Assembly (NCBI RefSeq): GCF_001921865.1
Contig: NZ_MSCT01000009.1
Coordinates: 372,001 to 436,000 of the forward strand
Length of the DNA stretch: 64,000 nucleotides
Reading direction: 5' to 3'
Origin: Pseudomonas chlororaphis
GTDB taxonomy: Bacteria; Pseudomonadota; Gammaproteobacteria; Pseudomonadales; Pseudomonadaceae
Position numbers and translations under genes: made by a program. Positions 1 to 8,008 of this stretch are shown here, in pieces (position 1 is the first letter of the stretch; each line of letters begins with the position of its first letter). The notes under the pieces were generated by a model. That model searched no databases. It was given only the letters and a program-made list of their open reading frames with translations, and was not told where the DNA came from.

Positions 1-1394
1 CAAGTCTTGGCGATCAGGCTCGGCCGGCAGTCGAGGCTCAGCCGCGCGCCGCCGCTGGGGCTGCTGCCGACGTCGAGCTTGAAGCCGTGCAGGCTGACGA
101 TGGCGGCGACGATGGACAGGCCGAGGCCGAAGCCGCCGTGGGAGTTGCTGTCGTCGACCCGGTAGAAACGCTGGAACACCGCCTTGCGTTCGGCCTCGGG
201 AATGCCGGGGCCGGAGTCGAGGACTTCCAGGCGCGTGCTGCCGTCCTCCACCACGCCGCGCAGAATCACTTCGCCGCCCGGTGGGGTGAATTTGATCGAA
301 TTGCTCAACAGGTTGGCCAGGGCCTCGAACAGTAGGGCGCGATCGCCGGTCAGGCGCGGCAGCGTGGCGGGCGTTTCCAGGGTCAGGGTCAACTGGCCTT
401 CCTCGGCCAGCGGCAGGTAGAAATCATGCAACTCTTGCAGCAGCGGCAGCGGGTCGAGTTCGACGAACCCCGAGCGGCGCTGGTGATCCTCGATTTCGGA
501 AATCCGCAGCAGCCCGCGAAAACGCGCCATCAGCCGGTCGGCCTCGCCCAGCACCTGGTCCAGTTGCAGCGCTTCGGGGGTGCCGTCGACGGCTTGCTGC
601 TGCATGCGGTACAGCTGCGCGCGCAGGCGGGTCAGCGGGGTGCGCAGGTCGTGGGCGATGTTGTCGCACACGCCCTTGACCTCGTTCATCAGCCGTTCGA
701 TGCGGTCGAGCATGGCGTTGACGATGGCCGCCAGCATGTCCAGCTCGTCGCGGCGGTTGGACAGCGGCAGGCGGTGGGTCAGGTCGCCGGCGACGATGGC
801 CTCGGCGCTGGCCTGGAGATTGCGGATGCGCTGCAGCGGCCGGCGCCGCAGCAGGTGCCAGCCGGCGGCCCCGGGAATGATGGTCAGCGACACGCCCCAC
901 AGCAGCGCGTGGAGAATGATCCGCGTCACCGCGAACAGCGAGCCGTTGTCGCGCACCAGGATCAGCCAGCGGCCGTCGTGGGTGTAGGTGGCCACCGCGT
1001 CGCAGCTGTCGCGGGGCAGGTCGGGGTCGTCGGAGTCGATGCAGCTCCTGAGCTCGTGGATCTGCCCGTCCAGCGGCAGGTCGTCGGGGATCTCGCGGAT
1101 CGGCCCGCTGAGGTGGTGCAGGCGCTCGTCGAACAGGCCGTAGGCGTCGATGGCGCGCATGTCGAAGGTCATGCTGGTGGTCAGGGCTTCCTCCAGCTGT
1201 TCGCCCTGGAAGCGCGCGAACAGGTGCTGGCGCTGCATCAACGAGTGCTTGGCCAGGCTCTCCAGGTAGCCCGACACCTCGTAGTACATGACGCCCATGA
1301 GGATGCAGCTCCAGGCCACGAACAGCGAACTGTAGAGCGCCAGCAGGCGGCTGCTGGAAGAGCGCCAGCCCTTAGAGGGGTTCAGCAATGACAT
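1..1394 (-). CDS. Sensor histidine kinase (partial, C-terminus beyond window)
   Basis: Inner-membrane sensor kinase that should phosphorylate the response regulator just upstream. Two hydrophobic segments (about residues 17-37 and 157-177) flank a periplasmic region of about 120 residues. A HAMP-like linker follows, then the H-box NIAHDLRTPL with His248. The ATPase domain shows the N-box NLLSNSIKF and the G-box GGFGLGLSI, after which the reading frame runs off position 1. The ATG at 1394 lies inside the 3' end of the regulator gene (23-bp overlap), so the two are translationally coupled. The stimulus cannot be read from the sequence. The organisation resembles many OmpR-class pairs, and I do not assign a specific name. 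Confidence 0.9.
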   Translation of the reverse strand, partial: MSLLNPSKGWRSSSSRLLALYSSLFVAWSCILMGVMYYEVSGYLESLAKHSLMQRQHLFARFQGEQLEEALTTSMTFDMRAIDAYGLFDERLHHLSGPIREIPDDLPLDGQIHELRSCIDSDDPDLPRDSCDAVATYTHDGRWLILVRDNGSLFAVTRIILHALLWGVSLTIIPGAAGWHLLRRRPLQRIRNLQASAEAIVAGDLTHRLPLSNRRDELDMLAAIVNAMLDRIERLMNEVKGVCDNIAHDLRTPLTRLRAQLYRMQQQAVDGTPEALQLDQVLGEADRLMARFRGLLRISEIEDHQRRSGFVELDPLPLLQELHDFYLPLAEEGQLTLTLETPATLPRLTGDRALLFEALANLLSNSIKFTPPGGEVILRGVVEDGSTRLEVLDSGPGIPEAERKAVFQRFYRVDDSNSHGGFGLGLSIVAAIVSLHGFKLDVGSSPSGGARLSLDCRPSLIAKT

Positions 1395-2055
1395 AACCCG
1401 AGCCTCGCACGGTGCGGATCAGCGGGGTCATGCCGGGCGGGTCGATCTTCTTGCGCAGGCGGCCGATGTGCACGTCGATCAGGTTGGTCCCCGGGTCGAA
1501 GTGATAGCCCCAGACCTCCTCGAAAATCATCATCCGCGAGAGGATCTGGCCGGTGTTGCGCATCAGGAATTCCAGCAGCTTGTACTCGGTGGGCAACAGG
1601 CTCAGCAGCTGTTCGGCGCGGGTCGCCTCGCGGCTGATCAGGTTCAGTTCCAGGTCGGCGACCCGCAGGCTGGTCTCGAACTCCTGCACCGTGCTCTTGC
1701 GCCGCAGCAGCACCTCGACCCGGGCCGCCATCTCGTCGGAGGCGAAGGGTTTGGTCAGGTAGTCGTCGCCGCCGGCGCGCAGGCCGCGCACGCGCTCGTC
1801 GACGTCGGACAGGGCGCTGATCATCAGGATCGGCGTCGACACGCCGATGGTGCGCAGGGTGGTGACGATCGCCAGGCCGTCCAGCTCCGGCAGCATGCGG
1901 TCCAGGGTGATCAGGTCGTAGTCGCCGCTGACGGCGCGCACCAGACCTTCGCGACCGTTGTCGACCCAGTCCACGTCCAGCCCGTGGCTGCTCAGTTCAG
2001 CGACGATTTCGCGGGCGGTTACGGCATCGTCTTCGATGGTCAGAATGCGGGTCAT
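1372..2055 (-). CDS. OmpR/PhoB-family response regulator
   Basis: A 227-residue DNA-binding response regulator. The receiver domain (about 1-115) has the acidic pair E8-D9-D10, the phospho-acceptor Asp52 in LITLDRMLP, and a conserved Lys in LTKPF. The C-terminal winged helix (about 125-225) ends with the typical VRGSGYVI motif. It is the first gene of a two-gene operon with the kinase, whose start overlaps its 3' end. The target genes are unknown. A small secreted protein is encoded divergently upstream and could be one target, but that is inference from position only. Confidence 0.93.
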   Translation of the reverse strand: MTRILTIEDDAVTAREIVAELSSHGLDVDWVDNGREGLVRAVSGDYDLITLDRMLPELDGLAIVTTLRTIGVSTPILMISALSDVDERVRGLRAGGDDYLTKPFASDEMAARVEVLLRRKSTVQEFETSLRVADLELNLISREATRAEQLLSLLPTEYKLLEFLMRNTGQILSRMMIFEEVWGYHFDPGTNLIDVHIGRLRKKIDPPGMTPLIRTVRGSGYVIAEPL

Positions 2056-2237
2056 AAGGGCTTACCTGAATGGGGATTGCATGACACAGGCGGGCATTTT
2101 GCCAAGAAATCGCCAGGGGCTTTCTAAAAAATCTTTCATCTTCGCGCCGCTGGACGGTGAGCGAAGGGTAGCAGGCGGGTCGCCGCGGGCAATCGTTGAT
2201 ATCATCCGGCCACTTTGACTGGCATGGACGCTGCGCA

Positions 2238-2576
2238 ATGCACCTGACTCGAAACGTCGCCTGGATAACCCTGGGCATCTGCCTGTCGCTCCTGGCGGCG
2301 ACCCCGGCGTTTGCCGCCAATCAACCCTGCTCCGGCAAGAAAGGCGGGATCGCCGGCTGCGACGGTGAGCTGTTCCTGTGCCGCGACGGCTCCATCAGCG
2401 GCTCGAAGAAAAGCTGTGCTGCCTACACTGGCCAATCAGGTCAGTCCGCCCGTCCACAGACCTTGATCCGCAGCGGCGAAAGTTGTTCGTGCGGCAGCGG
2501 CAGCTTTTGCACCGGCCCGCGAGGCGGCGTCTATTGCCTGACGCCGAGCGGCAACAAGAGCTACAAGCGCAAATAA
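2238..2576 (+). CDS. Small Cys-rich secreted protein, unknown function
   Basis: A 112-residue protein that I do not recognise as a named gene. Residues 1-26 form a clear Sec signal peptide (positive start, hydrophobic core, cleavage after AFA). The mature part has about eight cysteines in motifs such as CDGELFLC, SCSCGSG and VYCLTP, suggesting a disulfide-rich periplasmic or secreted domain, and it ends in a basic SYKRK tail. The ATG at 2238 was chosen because the signal peptide begins there; an in-frame ATG at 2196 would add a non-hydrophobic extension. It is divergent from the two-component system. Confidence 0.75.
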   Translation: MHLTRNVAWITLGICLSLLAATPAFAANQPCSGKKGGIAGCDGELFLCRDGSISGSKKSCAAYTGQSGQSARPQTLIRSGESCSCGSGSFCTGPRGGVYCLTPSGNKSYKRK

Positions 2577-2720
2577 AACAGCCGTCCGACGGCCTGGGTG
2601 GACAAGCCCGGGCGCCTCTACTAGCGTTGCCGGCACGCGGTGGTCGGGGGTAGGGCGGCGAGCTGTGTTTGCCCGCGGGACAGGGGCACGCCAGGCGCGT
2701 TCCAGAGCCCGGCGCTTTGC

Positions 2721-2734
2721 TTGGCCCAGATCAA
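2721..2734 (+). promoter_or_regulatory. ANR/FNR-type box upstream of hcnA
   Basis: The sequence TTGGCCCAGATCAA matches the FNR/ANR dyad TTGAT-N4-ATCAA except in the left half (TTGGC). From memory, the hcnA promoters of fluorescent pseudomonads carry this same TTGGC-N4-ATCAA form. It lies 153 bp upstream of the hcnA start. With the site centred near -40, transcription would start around 2768, leaving a leader of roughly 120 nt. This predicts low-oxygen activation of HCN synthesis by ANR. Confidence 0.8.
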
Positions 2735-2837
2735 TGTTCCTGTTCGACAAACCTACTAGATTGGCCCGGTGTTCAGCCCCGAGGAGCTGGCGCCGCACCA
2801 CCGCCGCAGCGACCTTCATCAGGTCCACGGCGATGCA

Positions 2838-2850
2838 CAGCAGGACGCTG
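2838..2850 (+). promoter_or_regulatory. RsmA/CsrA-type hairpin in the hcnA leader
   Basis: The RNA segment CAGC-AGGAC-GCTG forms a 4-bp stem that presents a GGA triplet in a five-base loop, the classic RsmA/RsmE recognition shape. It lies about 37 nt upstream of the hcnA start codon, within the leader predicted from the ANR box. It would act together with the site covering the ribosome-binding site. Confidence 0.6.
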
Positions 2851-2869
2851 GCATTCCTCTTCACTGTGT

Positions 2870-2879
2870 TCAAGGACGA
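2870..2879 (+). promoter_or_regulatory. RsmA/RsmE site overlapping the hcnA ribosome-binding site
   Basis: TCAAGGACGA is a full match to the known RsmA/RsmE consensus (A/U)CANGGANG(U/A). Its AAGGA core (2872-2876) is also the Shine-Dalgarno sequence, 10 nt before the GTG at 2887. Bound RsmA would therefore block translation until GacA-driven small RNAs titrate it away. This supports the GTG start for hcnA. Confidence 0.75.
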
Positions 2880-2886
2880 ATTCCCT

Positions 2887-3204
2887 GTGCGCCATACCGA
2901 ACGAACTTTCGATATCCAGCCGCTGCAACAGGCGGACATGACCATCAGCCTCAATGGCCAGCCGGTGACGGCGGCGATTGGCGAAACCGTACTCAGCGTG
3001 ATCCAGTCCCTCGGGCTGCGCCAGGTGGCGCGCAACGATCACGGCCAGCTGGCCGGCGCCTATTGCGGCATGGGCGTGTGCCATTGCTGCCTGGTGCAGA
3101 TCGACGGCCGGCACAAGCGCCGGGCCTGCCAGACCCAGGTGCGGCCGGGCATGCAGGTGCAGACCGAAGTCAACCGCATCGTCGCCGCGGAGGAAACGCC
3201 ATGA
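2887..3204 (+). CDS. hcnA: Hydrogen cyanide synthase subunit HcnA ([2Fe-2S] protein)
   Basis: This is the small iron-sulfur subunit of the membrane-associated HCN synthase, which oxidises glycine to HCN and CO2. The 105-residue product has a ferredoxin-like [2Fe-2S] domain with the cysteine cluster CGMGVCHCC and a later Cys in RRACQT. The GTG at 2887 gives the N-terminal stretch ending DIQPL..ADMTI expected for HcnA, has a Shine-Dalgarno sequence 10 nt upstream, and gives the family length (104-105). An upstream in-frame ATG at 2665 would ignore both. The stop overlaps the hcnB start by 4 bp (ATGA). Confidence 0.93.
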   Translation: MRHTERTFDIQPLQQADMTISLNGQPVTAAIGETVLSVIQSLGLRQVARNDHGQLAGAYCGMGVCHCCLVQIDGRHKRRACQTQVRPGMQVQTEVNRIVAAEETP

Positions 3205-4610
3205 GCCTGAATCCGGTGATCGTCGGCGGTGGCCCGGCGGGTATGGCGGCGGCCATCGAGCTGGCCGAGCACGGCGTGCGCAGCACCCTGATCGAAGAGT
3301 CTTCGCGCCTGGGCGGGGTGGTCTATCGCGGGCCGTTGCGCGACGGTGTGCAGCTGGACTACCTGGGGCCGCGGTATTGCGAGGCCCTGGCGAAACTGCA
3401 CGGCGCGTTTTCCGATTGCGAGCAAATGATCGACGTACGCCTCAACAGCCGGGTGGTCGGCGCCGAGGGCAATAACAGCCTGGTCCTGCTGGACGCCGAC
3501 GAGCGCCTGGAGGAAGTGGCGTATCCGCAGTTGCTGCTGGCCGCGGGCTGCCACGAACGCAGCGTGCCGTTTCCCGGCTGGACCCTGCCCGGGGTGATGC
3601 TGCTGGGCGGCCTGCAATTGCAGATCAAGAGCGGCGTGGTCAAGCCGCGGGGGCCGGTGGTGATCGCCGGCACCGGGCCGCTGCTGCCGCTGGTGGCCTG
3701 CCAGTTGCACGCCAGCGGCGCGACGGTGGCGGCGGTCTACGAGGCCTGCACCTTCGGCCGGATCGCCAAGGAAAGCCTGGCGCTGCTGAACAAGCCGCAA
3801 TTGTTCCTCGACGGCCTGAGCATGCTCGCCTACCTCAAGCTGCACCGCATTCCCGTGCATTACGGCTGGGGCGTGGTCGAGGCCCAGGGCGGCGACGGCC
3901 TGGAGAGCGTCAGCGTGGCGCCGTACTCGGCACGCTGGGAACCGGACCTGTCGCGCCGCCAGCAGATCGCCGCGCAGACCCTGGCGGTGGGCTACGGTTT
4001 TATCCCGCGGACCCAGCTCAGCCAGCAGATGGGCCTCAACCACGGCTTCAGCCACGACGGCTACCTGCGCGCCACGGCCAACGTCTGGCAGCAGAGCAGC
4101 GAGCCGCACATTCACCTGGCGGGCGACATGGGCGGGATTCGCGGCGGCGAGGCGGCGATGCTCACCGGGCGCATCGCCGCGCTGTCGATCCTGATGCAGC
4201 GCGATGTGCTGAGCAACGAAGACGCCCTGGAGCGACGCCAGAAGTACCAGAACAAACTGGGTTCCATCGTGCGTTTTCGCGCGGCGGTGGACCGCTACAC
4301 CGAGCGCGGCACCGGGCAGATCGAACTGCCGGCCGCCGATACCCTGATCTGCCGCTGCGAGCACGCGACCCGCGGCGATATCGACCGCGCGCTGGAGCAG
4401 GGCGTGCAAGACATGGCCAGCCTGAAGATGCGTACCCGGGTCAGCATGGGCGACTGCCAGGGGCGGATGTGCGTGGGCTATTGCAGCGACCGCCTGCGCC
4501 AGGCCACCGGGCGCCAGGACGTAGGTTGGCTGCGCCCGCGCTTCCCGCTGGACCCGATTCCCTTTTCCGCTTTCCCTCAACCGAGCAAGGATGCTTTGAA
4601 TCATGAGTAA
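3201..4610 (+). CDS. hcnB: Hydrogen cyanide synthase subunit HcnB
   Basis: A 469-residue FAD-dependent dehydrogenase subunit of HCN synthase. It starts with a dinucleotide-binding motif IVGGGPAGMAA and has a second nucleotide-binding fold near residue 150 (VVIAGTGPLLPL). It ends in a BFD-like [2Fe-2S] domain with LICRCEH and a later DCQGRMCVGYC cluster (about residues 375-435). The start overlaps the hcnA stop and its own 3' end overlaps hcnC by 8 bp, so the three subunits should be made in step. The length matches known HcnB. Confidence 0.95.
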   Translation: MSLNPVIVGGGPAGMAAAIELAEHGVRSTLIEESSRLGGVVYRGPLRDGVQLDYLGPRYCEALAKLHGAFSDCEQMIDVRLNSRVVGAEGNNSLVLLDADERLEEVAYPQLLLAAGCHERSVPFPGWTLPGVMLLGGLQLQIKSGVVKPRGPVVIAGTGPLLPLVACQLHASGATVAAVYEACTFGRIAKESLALLNKPQLFLDGLSMLAYLKLHRIPVHYGWGVVEAQGGDGLESVSVAPYSARWEPDLSRRQQIAAQTLAVGYGFIPRTQLSQQMGLNHGFSHDGYLRATANVWQQSSEPHIHLAGDMGGIRGGEAAMLTGRIAALSILMQRDVLSNEDALERRQKYQNKLGSIVRFRAAVDRYTERGTGQIELPAADTLICRCEHATRGDIDRALEQGVQDMASLKMRTRVSMGDCQGRMCVGYCSDRLRQATGRQDVGWLRPRFPLDPIPFSAFPQPSKDALNHE

Positions 4611-5859
4611 GTTCTACGACGTGGTGATTGCTGGCGGCGGTGTGATCGGCGCTTCCTGTGCCTATCAATTGTCCAAGCGCAAGAACCTGCGGGTGGCGCT
4701 GATCGACGCCAAGCGTCCGGGCAATGCCACCCGCGCTTCGGCGGGCGGCCTGTGGGCCATTGGCGAGTCGGTGGGGCTGGGGTGCGGGGTGATCTTCTTT
4801 CGCATGATGTCGGCCCGCAACAAGCGCGAGGCCAAGGGCTCGGCGGTGCTGGTGGACTCCAGCACGCCGCATATCCTGCCGCAGTCGTTCTTCGACTTCG
4901 CCCTGCAATCCAACGCCCTGTACCCGCAGTTGCACGAGGAGCTGCGCGAGCGCCACGGCATGGATTTCAAGTTCGAGCGCACCGGCTTGAAGTTCGTGAT
5001 CTACGACGAGGAAGACCGGCTGTACGCCGAGCATATCGTGGCCTGCATTCCGCACCTGGCCCATCAGGTGCGCTGGCTCGACCAGGCGGCGCTGCGGGCG
5101 GCGGAGCCGAAGGTCAGCCACGACGCCCAGGGCGCGCTGGAGTTCCTCTGCGACCACCAGGTCAACCCGTTCCGCCTGGCCGACGCCTACACCGAAGGCG
5201 CGCGGCAGAACGGCGTGGACATGTACTTCAATACCAACGTCACCGGGGTGCTGCACCAGGGCCACCGGGTCAGCGGGGTGCAGACCGCGGAGGCGGGGAT
5301 CTTCCACTGCGACACGCTGATCAACGCCGCCGGCGCCTGGGCCGCCGAATTGAGCCTGCAAGCCACCGGCGCAAGCATTCCGGTGAAGCCGGTCAAGGGC
5401 CAGATCCTGCTCACCGAGCGTATGCCCAAGCTGCTCAACGGTTGCCTGACCACCAGCGACTGCTACATGGCGCAGAAGGACAACGGCGAGATCCTGATCG
5501 GCAGCACCACCGAGGACAAAGGCTTCGACATCAGCACCACCTACCGGGAAATCCAGGGCCTGGTGCAGGGCGCGGTGCGCTGCGTGCCGGAGCTCGAACA
5601 GGTCAACCTCAAGCGCTGCTGGGCCGGCCTGCGCCCGGGCTCGCCGGACGAGTTGCCGATCCTCGGGCCGATGTGCGGGGTGGAGGGTTACCTCAATGCC
5701 TGCGGGCATTTCCGCACCGGCATCCTGACCTCGGCGATCACCGGGGTGCTGCTCGACCGACTGGTGAACGAGGAAGCGCTGCCGCTGGACATCACCCCGT
5801 TCCTCGCCGAGCGGTTCGGCTTGCAGGCCGTGGCACCGCTGCAGGTGGCGCTGGCTTGA
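4603..5859 (+). CDS. hcnC: Hydrogen cyanide synthase subunit HcnC
   Basis: A 418-residue DAO-type FAD oxidoreductase, the likely glycine-oxidising subunit of HCN synthase. The N-terminal FAD motif is VVIAGGGVIGASC, followed by a glycine-oxidase-like body and the C-terminal signature GLRPGSPDELPILGP. It is the last gene of the operon. Downstream comes a duplicated REPIN plus terminator unit, which probably ends the transcript and protects its 3' end. Confidence 0.95.
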   Translation: MSKFYDVVIAGGGVIGASCAYQLSKRKNLRVALIDAKRPGNATRASAGGLWAIGESVGLGCGVIFFRMMSARNKREAKGSAVLVDSSTPHILPQSFFDFALQSNALYPQLHEELRERHGMDFKFERTGLKFVIYDEEDRLYAEHIVACIPHLAHQVRWLDQAALRAAEPKVSHDAQGALEFLCDHQVNPFRLADAYTEGARQNGVDMYFNTNVTGVLHQGHRVSGVQTAEAGIFHCDTLINAAGAWAAELSLQATGASIPVKPVKGQILLTERMPKLLNGCLTTSDCYMAQKDNGEILIGSTTEDKGFDISTTYREIQGLVQGAVRCVPELEQVNLKRCWAGLRPGSPDELPILGPMCGVEGYLNACGHFRTGILTSAITGVLLDRLVNEEALPLDITPFLAERFGLQAVAPLQVALA

Positions 5860-6098
5860 GGCGGTACGCCAGGAACACCGTGCGCGCTTGACGTTTTTTC
5901 GCGAGCAAGCTTCGCTCCTACAGGAGTACGCATATCTTCTGTAGGAGCGAAGCTTGCTCGCGGTGGGGGTGAACGCTAACGCGGTACGCCAGGAGCACCG
6001 TGTGCTCCTGGCGTTTTTCGCGGGCAAGCCTCGCTCCTACAGGGGTACGCGTGTCTTCTGTAGGAGCGAGCTTGCTCGCGATGAAGGTGAACGATAAC
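5860..6098. repeat. Tandem duplication (about 119 bp x 2) carrying REPINs
   Basis: Two adjacent copies (about 5860-5979 and 5980-6098) share the order: GCGGTACGCCAGGA, ACACCGTG or CACCGTG, a T run, an inverted pair of REP sequences, then GGTGAACG(C/A)TAACGCGGT. The REP pairs sit at 5899-5963 and 6018-6083. The copies have diverged at several points. It lies between the convergent hcnC and GST genes. Confidence 0.85.
5987..6018 (+). terminator. Rho-independent terminator after hcnABC
   Basis: A perfect 12-bp stem (CGCCAGGAGCAC with GTGCTCCTGGCG, loop CGT) is followed directly by TTTTT. The matching position in the first duplicated copy (about 5867-5898) forms only a poor stem before its T run, so the second copy is the stronger terminator. 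Confidence 0.85.
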
Positions 6099-6112
6099 GC
6101 GGTGCCGCCGCC

Positions 6113-6718
6113 TCAAATCATCGGCGTGCTGACAAACAGCTCCAGCCGTTCGGCGTATTCGGCGAAGGCCTTGACCCGTGGAAACCGCGCGGCGTCCAGG
6201 TGTTCGGCGACCACCAGTTGGGTAAAGCTCCAGGCCACCGCCAGGCTGATACCGGCCTGGTCGATGCTGCCGTCGGTGGCCAGCGGGCGTTGTTCCAGTT
6301 CTTTTTCCAGCGCGCCATAGGCCGCCGCCAGTTGCCCGCGAATCCGCTCCAGCCACGGCTCGTGCTGTTTCTCCGTGGGGCGCAGTTGGTACTCGTAATA
6401 GATCTGCACCGACTTCTCGCAGGCCGCCAGGGCCAGGCCGATCAGCCGCAGGTCGTGGGCCCGCGCCTGGGCCGCCGCCGGCAACAGGCTGCGCCCGGCC
6501 AGGGCCTCCAGGTAGTCGATGATCAGGCACGAATCCATCAGCACCGTGCCGTCGTCGCAGACCAGGGTCGGCGCCTTGACCACCGGGTTGATCCGCTGGA
6601 ATTGCTCGAAGGTGCGAAACACCGATAACGGCTCGTGCTCGAACGCCATGTCCAGGCGCTTGAGGGTGAGGGCCACGCGGCGTACGTAGGGCGAGTCGAG
6701 CATGCCGATCAGTTTCAT
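6113..6718 (-). CDS. Glutathione S-transferase family protein
   Basis: A 201-residue cytosolic GST. The N-terminal thioredoxin-like domain (1-80) has the motif LDSPYVRRVAL, where the residue before PYV is the likely catalytic Ser, then VVKAPTL with the cis-Pro and the glutathione-binding MDSCLIIDYL. The all-helical C-terminal domain runs from about 90 to 201. It is convergent with hcnABC. The substrate is unknown. Confidence 0.9.
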   Translation of the reverse strand: MKLIGMLDSPYVRRVALTLKRLDMAFEHEPLSVFRTFEQFQRINPVVKAPTLVCDDGTVLMDSCLIIDYLEALAGRSLLPAAAQARAHDLRLIGLALAACEKSVQIYYEYQLRPTEKQHEPWLERIRGQLAAAYGALEKELEQRPLATDGSIDQAGISLAVAWSFTQLVVAEHLDAARFPRVKAFAEYAERLELFVSTPMI

Positions 6719-6760
6719 GGAGCTACTCCTTGCACGGGGAAAAGGGCGAAAAAAAGCGGG

Positions 6761-7681
6761 TCAGTCCTCGAACCCCGCCTGTTCATGAATCTCGTCGACC
6801 TTCAGCTCCAGGCGGTAGGCCACGGCGATGAACAGCGCCTGGCACAGGCACAGGGTGGCGCTCAGGGAGCGGAAGGCGAAGGAGCTGCCTTCGTTGACCA
6901 GCAGCACGGTGTTGGCGCGCTTGGCCAAGGGCGACAGGTTGCTGTCGGTGACGATCAGCGTCTTGGCCTGGTGATGCTGGGCGATGCGCAGGCAGTGCTG
7001 GGTTTCCTTGGCGTAGGGGGTGAAGCTGATGGCGATCACCAGGTCGTTGGGGCGTACGCTGCGCATCTGCTCGCGGTAGCTGCCGCCCAGGCCCGAGACC
7101 AGGTGGATGCGTTTGTTGGTGTGCTGCAGGTTGTACACCAGGTAGTCGGCCACCGCGAAGGAGCGGCGCACCCCGACCACGTAGATGTTGTCGGCGTTGA
7201 CCACCAGGTCCACGGCCTTGTCGAAGGCCGCGTCGTCCAGCTCCAGGCCCAGGCGCTCGATGCCCGACAGGGTGGCGTTGATGCACTCGCGCGCCAGGTC
7301 GCCGCCGCTGGCCTTCTGCGACTTGTTGGCGATCATGCTGCGGATGCGCTGCTGGTAGTTCTGCACCGGGGTGGTCTTGTGGGTGTAGGCCTCGCGGAAC
7401 AGCGCCTGCATTTCGCTGAAGCCGCTGAAGCCGAAGCGCTGGGAGAAACGCACGATGGCCGAAGGGTGCACCTCGCACTCGCGGGCGATGTCGCTGATGC
7501 GGTCGACCATGATCCGGTCGCTCTGCTGGCTCATGTAGCTGGCGATGCGCTTGAGCTGGCGCGGCAGGCTTTCGTATTCCTCGGTGATCAGTTGCAGCAG
7601 GCGCTCGGCATTGATCGGGGGGCTGGCGAGGTCGCTGTCTGGCAGGCTCTCGGGCGTAGCCGGCTGATCGGTGCGGGACAT
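6761..7681 (-). CDS. RpiR-family transcriptional regulator, probable inositol repressor (IolR-like)
   Basis: A 306-residue regulator with an N-terminal HTH_6 domain (about 27-105, motif HPSAIVRFSQRFGFSGFSEM) and a C-terminal SIS sugar-phosphate-binding domain (about 130-280). The ATG at 7681 is preceded by AGAAGGAT; the frame is open far upstream, but only across the antisense of iolC. It is divergent from the iol operon and faces paired GGAA-N6-TTCC-like operators. By analogy with RpiR-type IolR of Caulobacter and Sinorhizobium, it should repress inositol genes until an inositol-derived ligand is present. Confidence 0.88.
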   Translation of the reverse strand: MSRTDQPATPESLPDSDLASPPINAERLLQLITEEYESLPRQLKRIASYMSQQSDRIMVDRISDIARECEVHPSAIVRFSQRFGFSGFSEMQALFREAYTHKTTPVQNYQQRIRSMIANKSQKASGGDLARECINATLSGIERLGLELDDAAFDKAVDLVVNADNIYVVGVRRSFAVADYLVYNLQHTNKRIHLVSGLGGSYREQMRSVRPNDLVIAISFTPYAKETQHCLRIAQHHQAKTLIVTDSNLSPLAKRANTVLLVNEGSSFAFRSLSATLCLCQALFIAVAYRLELKVDEIHEQAGFED

Positions 7682-7870
7682 AGGAAATCCTTCTGACGGG
7701 TGCTGACTGGCTTGTACGTGACGGGGACGGGCCGGTTCCCCGATTCGCCGACAAGAGCTGGGCTGTGCGCAGTCTACAGGGTCGGCGCGGGGAAAATCTT
7801 GAACCGCGGACCCGCAGGCTGCCTGCTGAAACGATGCACGCTGCCTGGACCGGCCTTGAAAAAGTTTATT

Positions 7871-7913
7871 GGAAAAAATATTCCACGTAAAAATTTTATA
7901 GAAAAAATATTGA
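7871..7913 (+). promoter_or_regulatory. Paired IolR-type operators at the iolC promoter
   Basis: GGAAAAAATATTCC (7871-7884) is an exact GGAA-N6-TTCC site. A second, weaker site AGAAAAAATATTGA (7900-7913) starts exactly 29 bp later. A possible -35 (TTGAAA, 7856-7861) puts site 1 across the -10 region. The same two-site layout with the same 29-bp step occurs at 18807 and 52638. Confidence 0.72.
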
Positions 7914-8008
7914 TTGGTGCTGGCGAACGTTTTAGTCTGCATCCACCAAGAGCGTTCGGCGCCTTCCTCGGCGCCACGCGCAGGCTGATAAAAATAACAG
8001 GAGCCAGC

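Noticed and set aside
3060..4604. A 514-codon antisense frame over hcnB, and similar long antisense frames (for example 4441-6027, 11066-13711, 20189-21769 and 29251-31344)
   Set aside because: They mirror well-supported genes, lack ribosome-binding sites and have no recognisable domains. They are GC-driven shadows.
5899..5963. CRISPR-like repeats at the REP clusters
   Set aside because: The repeats are paired inverted REP sequences spread over the window, without evenly spaced spacers or cas genes.
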